Program-made: the position numbers and the translations under genes
Assembly: GCA_944358665.1 (NCBI GenBank)
Contig: CALVRP010000091.1
Location: 1-17,960, forward strand
Direction: 5' to 3'
DNA: 17,960 nucleotides
Source: an uncultured Bacilli bacterium
GTDB taxonomy: Bacteria > Bacillota_I > Bacilli_A > RF39 > UBA660
The notes under the pieces: generated by a model
Told to the model about the DNA's origin: nothing
Database searches by the model: none
The model's input: only the letters and a program-made list of their open reading frames with translations
Shown: positions 15,232 through 17,960 of the stretch, piece by piece
Numbering within the stretch: position 1 is the first letter of the stretch
Layout of the letters: each line of letters opens with the position of its first letter

Positions 15232-15261
15232 TTGACAGAAATTAATTAATTATGATAGTAT
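15232..15261 (+). promoter_or_regulatory. Promoter of the two-TM coiled-coil protein gene
   Basis: Consensus TTGACA (15232-15237), an 18-nt spacer and TAGTAT (15256-15261). Confidence 0.6.
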
Positions 15262-15284
15262 AAATGGCACAAGGGGGGATTGTG

Positions 15285-15806
15285 ATGGCTGAGGCTATTT
15301 TATTTACTTATTTAATAACGACTGCTGGAAGTGGTGGAATATATTTACTGGCTAGCTGTGCCTTTAAAAATAAAATCAAAAAAGAAGGTTACATTGAAAA
15401 AAAAGAATCTCTTTCTGAAAACGTTTTAGGTCTTTTGAGAAGTATTTTATGCTTGATGATACCTGTTATAAATTTAACGTCGGCGTTAATGCTTTTATTT
15501 GATTTCGAAAAATATTATGAAGCTTTAAAAAAAGAATTAGAAGAATCTGGTAAAGTATATAAAATGTTTAAGACAAATTCATCTAATGACCTTGCAGCTA
15601 AGAAAATAAAAGATTCTATGGATAATTCAAAGAATATTGAAAATGAAAAAGCAGAAAAAGCTTATAGCGAAATGACGACAGACGAAAAACTTGAATGGTT
15701 AGAACGCGAATTAACTCAATTAAAACAAGAAAAGGAGTATTTAACAAATACTTCCAATATTCAAGATACCAAAGAAGTGGTCTCCTTCCAGAAACGTAAA
15801 CAGTAA
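15285..15806 (+). CDS. Membrane protein with two hydrophobic segments and a C-terminal coiled coil, function unknown
   Basis: 173 residues, no family recognised. Hydrophobic segments lie at about 4-24 (ILFTYLITTAGSGGIYLLAS) and 45-68 (LLRSILCLMIPVINLTSALMLL), separated by a charged loop. From ~75 the protein is charged, with a coiled-coil stretch (MTTDEKLEWLERELTQLKQE, about 130-150) that is likely cytoplasmic. The ATG at 15285 is chosen because AAGGGGGG (15271-15278) is 6 nt before it; an upstream in-frame ATG at 15264 precedes the ribosome binding site and is unlikely. It has its own promoter and terminator, so it is probably monocistronic. Confidence 0.75.
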   Translation: MAEAILFTYLITTAGSGGIYLLASCAFKNKIKKEGYIEKKESLSENVLGLLRSILCLMIPVINLTSALMLLFDFEKYYEALKKELEESGKVYKMFKTNSSNDLAAKKIKDSMDNSKNIENEKAEKAYSEMTTDEKLEWLERELTQLKQEKEYLTNTSNIQDTKEVVSFQKRKQ

Positions 15807-15824
15807 TTTGAAATTGCTGTTTTT
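15798..15824 (+). terminator. Rho-independent terminator
   Basis: AAACAGTAATTT (15798-15809) pairs with AAATTGCTGTTT (15811-15822) with one wobble; the inner pairs open to make the loop. The T-run ends at 15824. It overlaps the end of the preceding gene. Confidence 0.7.
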
Positions 15825-15830
15825 AAATAC

Positions 15831-15859
15831 TTGATAATTATTACTAATTTATATATACT
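15831..15859 (+). promoter_or_regulatory. Promoter of the cyclophilin-like protein gene
   Basis: TTGATA (15831-15836), a 17-nt spacer and TATACT (15854-15859), each one mismatch from consensus. Confidence 0.7.
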
Positions 15860-15898
15860 AAAGTTAGTAGGTTTATATATAAAATAAAGGAGTAAAAA

Positions 15899-16390
15899 AT
15901 GAATAAGAAAATAATATTAATTTTAATAATAATTATTTTATTAATAGTTATTGGCTTATTTTATATTCAAAATAATCAAATAACTGAAAGTAAAGGAGAA
16001 GACACTATGAATGAAAATATAAATAATCCGGTCGAAACAGAAGAGACTTCAATAAATATTAGTATCAACGGTATTGATTACATCGCAACTTTAGAAAATA
16101 ATAAAACTGCAAATGAGTTTATAAATAGACTTCCTTTTACTATAACTATGGATGAATTAAATGGTAACGAGAAATATTATTATTTTGATGAAAGCTTCCC
16201 CGCTAATTCTACTAATATTGGTCAAATAGAAGCTGGAGATATTATGTTATATGGCGATGATTGTTTGGTAATTTTTTATGAAACTTTTACCACTTCATAT
16301 GCTTATACAAAAATAGGTAAAATAGATAATCCTGAAACATTAGCTGAAACTGTTGGAAGTAATAGTGTTGAGGTATCATTTAATAAATAA
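15899..16390 (+). CDS. Membrane-anchored protein with a cyclophilin-like fold domain
   Basis: 163 residues. A strong N-terminal hydrophobic segment (about 4-23, KIILILIIIILLIVIGLFYI) without a lipobox Cys implies an uncleaved anchor. A Glu/Asn-rich linker follows. Residues ~55-163 match the bacterial cyclophilin-like domain (Cyclophil_like2): INGIDYIATLENNKTANEFI, LPFTITMDELNGNEKYYYFD, GDIMLYGDDCLVIFYETF and YTKIGKIDNPE. Most bacterial relatives have no demonstrated prolyl-isomerase activity, so I claim the fold and not the enzyme. AAGGAG is 7 nt before the ATG. It is followed after 17 bases by the next gene and is probably co-transcribed with it. Confidence 0.8.
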   Translation: MNKKIILILIIIILLIVIGLFYIQNNQITESKGEDTMNENINNPVETEETSINISINGIDYIATLENNKTANEFINRLPFTITMDELNGNEKYYYFDESFPANSTNIGQIEAGDIMLYGDDCLVIFYETFTTSYAYTKIGKIDNPETLAETVGSNSVEVSFNK

Positions 16391-16407
16391 AAAGAAAGGT
16401 GAAGAAT

Positions 16408-17112
16408 ATGAATAAATTTATTATTCCTTCGGAGCCTCAGAATTTAACAACAATAAATTATGAGGATTTAATGAGAATTGAAAATAAGATTTTAACAAAT
16501 AATAAGTTAACTCAACTAGAAGTAGAAACTTTTTTAGATTATTTAGTATATATGGTAAGAATCAAGCTTGATGAAGATTTTACTAATGCAACATATAAAA
16601 ATTTATGTAATAGAGCGCAGTGTATGATTCATTATTATTTAGAAGATTTAAATGTTGAACATTATCTTAACCGTTCTTTTGATAGTATTACTAAAGATGC
16701 TGTTGATCATAGTTTTGTAGTGGCTATTTTTAATGCTGAAGATTATTCTTTACCTTATATTATTGACCCAACTTATCGTCAGTTTTTTGAAACTGAAAGA
16801 TGTAAAAAAAGACCACTAACACCGGGTAATTTTATTTTAGAAAAAAATAAAGAAATAATTGTAAATTTCCTTCAAAAAGGTTATATGAAAATGAATAAGG
16901 AAAACACAGAAGTTTATGGTAATAGTTTATATTTTTCTAGCCCAAATATTCCAAAGCCAGTAATTCCTATTAGTGGAGATATATTTGCTAAGACATTTCT
17001 TAAAGGCCATGCTGTAATTAGTAAAAGTAGAAGAGCTTTGGTCAAGGAAGGTTTATATATACAACCATTAGTTTCTCAAAATAAGGACTTAGTCATAAAA
17101 AAGCGAAAATAA
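16408..17112 (+). CDS. Putative papain/transglutaminase-fold cysteine protein, function unknown
   Basis: 234 residues with no signal peptide or membrane segment. A possible catalytic triad can be read in order: a Cys heading a helix (NLCNRAQCMIHYYLEDL, about 70-86), His in DHSFVVAIFN (about 105), and Asp in YIIDPTYRQFF (about 122). Cys-helix, His-strand, Asp-strand is the order of transglutaminase-like and papain-like enzymes, and I-D-P-T-Y-R-Q-F is typical of the third motif. I cannot assign a family or substrate. The ATG at 16408 is chosen over GTG at 16399 because AAAGGTGA is well placed for it. It follows the cyclophilin-like gene by 17 bases. No clear terminator is visible before the tRNA promoter. 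Confidence 0.7.
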   Translation: MNKFIIPSEPQNLTTINYEDLMRIENKILTNNKLTQLEVETFLDYLVYMVRIKLDEDFTNATYKNLCNRAQCMIHYYLEDLNVEHYLNRSFDSITKDAVDHSFVVAIFNAEDYSLPYIIDPTYRQFFETERCKKRPLTPGNFILEKNKEIIVNFLQKGYMKMNKENTEVYGNSLYFSSPNIPKPVIPISGDIFAKTFLKGHAVISKSRRALVKEGLYIQPLVSQNKDLVIKKRK

Positions 17113-17140
17113 TAAAAATTTAATTATTTGTAATGAAAAA

Positions 17141-17169
17141 TTCACAAATATTTTAAAATGTGATACAAT
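17141..17169 (+). promoter_or_regulatory. Promoter of tRNA-Gln
   Basis: TTCACA (17141-17146), a 17-nt spacer and TACAAT (17164-17169), ending 11 nt before the mature tRNA. Confidence 0.7.
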
Positions 17170-17180
17170 ATATTTGATAT

Positions 17181-17254
17181 TGTCCCATAGCCAAGCGGTA
17201 AGGCAACGGACTCTGACTCCGTCAGCATTGGTTCGAATCCAATTGGGACAACCA
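17181..17254 (+). tRNA. tRNA-Gln (anticodon CTG)
   Basis: 74 nt with encoded CCA. Acceptor TGTCCCA pairs perfectly with TGGGACA. The D-arm is GCC/GGC, the anticodon stem ACGGA/TCCGT with loop CTCTGAC (anticodon 17213-17215, CTG), and the T-arm ATTGG/CCAAT with loop TTCGAAT. The weak U1-A72 first pair and the overall sequence fit glutamine. CTG reads only CAG, which is rare in this AT-rich genome, so a TTG isoacceptor should exist elsewhere. Confidence 0.97.
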
Positions 17255-17265
17255 AATATGAAAAT

Positions 17266-17289
17266 AACCCTTGAATAATCAAGGGTTTT
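17266..17289 (+). terminator. Terminator of tRNA-Gln
   Basis: AACCCTTGA (17266-17274) pairs perfectly with TCAAGGGTT (17279-17287) over the loop ATAA, then T-rich sequence. It is the same element as the ssrA terminator. Confidence 0.85.
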
Positions 17290-17327
17290 ATTATATGAAA
17301 AATACTTTAAGTACAAATTAGGCACAA

Positions 17328-17362
17328 AAAAACTTATTATCCATATTTAGTAATAAGTTTTT
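17328..17362. terminator. Terminator of hsp20, usable on both strands
   Basis: AAAAACTTATTA (17328-17339) pairs perfectly with TAATAAGTTTTT (17351-17362) over an 11-base loop. It lies just after the hsp20 stop codon, with the T-run on the minus strand. Confidence 0.8.
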
Positions 17363-17367
17363 AATAA

Positions 17368-17754
17368 TTATTTAATATCGATGATTTTTTTTGCTTTGTC
17401 TTCATCGGCTTTAGGAATGGAAATAGTTAATGTACCGTTATTGAAAGAGGCATCAATTGCATCTTCATTGACATCACCTAGATAAAATGTACGAGAAACT
17501 TTCCCATAAGTTCTTTCACGGCGAATATATTTTTTATTTTCATCTTTTTCTTCATTATCACTAGATTTTTCAGCACTAATAGTTAAATTGCCATTGTTAA
17601 GCTCTATTTTTATATCTTCTTTCTTAAGTCCAGGCAAATCCATTTCTACATGATAAATACCTTCTTTTTCATAAATATCACATTTCATTCTATTTTCATC
17701 TCTTGCAAAAAAATCATCTACCATATTATCAAGAAAAAATCTACTTGGTAACAT
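17368..17754 (-). CDS. hsp20: Small heat shock protein, Hsp20/alpha-crystallin family
   Basis: 128 residues. An ATP-independent chaperone that binds unfolding proteins in the cytoplasm and holds them for refolding. The short N-terminal arm (MLPSRFFLDNMVDDFF) leads into the alpha-crystallin domain from ~25. DIYEKEGIYHVEMDLPGLKK, the family's ELNNGNLTISAEK, RRERTYGKVSRTFYLGDVN, and the closing A-x-x-x-n-G-x-L motif (ASFNNGTLTISIPK) are all present. The usual C-terminal I-x-I tail is reduced to IIDIK. It is slightly shorter than typical bacterial members (~140-150). Only a weak ribosome binding site (GTGATGA) precedes the ATG. Expression should be heat-induced through HrcA, because a CIRCE operator covers the promoter. 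Confidence 0.95.
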   Translation of the reverse strand: MLPSRFFLDNMVDDFFARDENRMKCDIYEKEGIYHVEMDLPGLKKEDIKIELNNGNLTISAEKSSDNEEKDENKKYIRRERTYGKVSRTFYLGDVNEDAIDASFNNGTLTISIPKADEDKAKKIIDIK

Positions 17755-17782
17755 TTATCATCACTATCTTTTAACATTATAT

Positions 17783-17811
17783 AATATACCACCCTTTTTA
17801 GCACTTGTCAA
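17783..17811 (-). promoter_or_regulatory. Sigma-A promoter of hsp20
   Basis: On the minus strand, consensus TTGACA (17811-17806), a 17-nt spacer and TATATT (17788-17783). The -35 box lies inside the CIRCE spacer, so HrcA binding would block RNA polymerase. Confidence 0.85.
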
Positions 17812-17824
17812 GTATGAGTGCTAA
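17798..17824. promoter_or_regulatory. CIRCE operator (HrcA binding site)
   Basis: TTAGCACTT (17798-17806), nine bases, GAGTGCTAA (17816-17824). The consensus is TTAGCACTC-N9-GAGTGCTAA, so there is a single mismatch at the inner end of one arm. It implies an hrcA gene elsewhere in the genome. Confidence 0.93.
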
Positions 17825-17851
17825 AAAATGACAATTTTTTCATAAAAAGAC

Positions 17852-17900
17852 TCATTCCTTTCACTTCGTTCAAGGCACACATAGGAATGAAAGCCTTGAA
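17852..17900 (+). repeat. Two interleaved inverted repeats (pseudoknot-like order)
   Basis: TCATTCCT (17852-17859) is complementary to AGGAATGA (17883-17890), and TTCAAGGC (17869-17876) to GCCTTGAA (17893-17900). The order A-B-A'-B' cannot form two nested hairpins. It allows either a pseudoknot or two mutually exclusive stems. The last arm overlaps the -35 box of a rightward promoter. Confidence 0.6.
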
Positions 17901-17923
17901 TTAAATTTATTTTTCTATATAAT
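17896..17923 (+). promoter_or_regulatory. Rightward promoter reading out of the window
   Basis: TTGAAT (17896-17901), a 16-nt spacer and TATAAT (17918-17923). GAAGGAG follows at 17933-17939, but no well-placed start codon is seen before the window ends, so the transcribed gene is not identifiable. Confidence 0.5.
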
Positions 17924-17960
17924 ATCAGTCTTGAAGGAGTGTGTACTACAAAGCACGGAG

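Noticed and set aside
14374..17296. Attachment sites of an integrated island between ssrA and tRNA-Gln
   Set aside because: Both RNA 3' ends are common integration sites, but the repeated sequence is the terminator rather than the RNA 3' end. The T-arms differ, and no integrase or phage gene lies between.
238..17754. Mycoplasma/Spiroplasma genetic code (TGA = Trp)
   Set aside because: All proteins read through without in-frame TGA and tryptophan is TGG wherever checked; a code-4 AT-rich genome would use TGA for most Trp.
17941..17960. Start of a gene at GTG 17941
   Set aside because: GAAGGAG is only one or two bases before it, too close for a ribosome binding site, and only six codons are visible.

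Overview
The window is very AT-rich, roughly 30% GC by eye. Its gene content suggests an anaerobic, Gram-positive-type, low-GC bacterium near the Bacilli/Mollicutes border, for example an uncultured gut lineage. The pointers are class III (anaerobic) ribonucleotide reductase, strong GGAGG-type ribosome binding sites, a CIRCE element, a tmRNA tag ending LAFA, and a TasA-like surface protein start. The genetic code is not Mycoplasma code 4, because every tryptophan I checked is TGG. However, none of the 17 genes listed uses TGA as its stop (12 TAA, 5 TAG). The genus cannot be named from this sequence.

Layout: (1) 1-3286 is an anaerobic nucleotide-reduction operon. nrdD is split: the large chain stops after the zinc-binding cysteines, and the glycyl-radical segment is a separate 54-codon gene in the same frame, followed by nrdG. 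(2) 3287-4890 holds an AAA ATPase/DUF4143 gene preceded by three direct repeats at exact 23-bp spacing and followed by a 19-bp palindrome. (3) 4891-6571 carries rmuC overlapped by a DUF2238-type membrane protein gene, closed by a strong bidirectional terminator. (4) 6710-10668 holds a tandem-HTH regulator divergent from a 976-residue surface protein, followed by a small membrane-anchored protein. Near its 3' end the surface gene switches abruptly to about 59% GC over roughly 110 bp, with NNY-biased codons and a run of 14 G/C bases. This is the pattern of a diversity-generating retroelement (DGR) variable region; no reverse transcriptase or template repeat is in view. (5) 10747-14410 is a ribosome-rescue cluster: rnr, smpB, an unknown helical protein, and ssrA (tmRNA). 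(6) 14431-17112 holds an MBL-fold hydrolase, a two-TM coiled-coil protein, a cyclophilin-like-fold membrane protein and a putative papain/transglutaminase-fold protein. (7) 17141-17960 contains tRNA-Gln(CTG), a CIRCE-controlled hsp20 on the minus strand, and a promoter reading out of the right edge beside interleaved inverted repeats.

The most unusual items are the putative DGR target surface protein, the split NrdD whose radical-bearing tail is its own gene, and the phased CCGAA repeats before the DUF4143 ATPase. The rnr-smpB-unknown-ssrA grouping is coherent: tmRNA and SmpB rescue stalled ribosomes and RNase R degrades the released non-stop mRNA, which makes the unknown gene between them a candidate for a related role.
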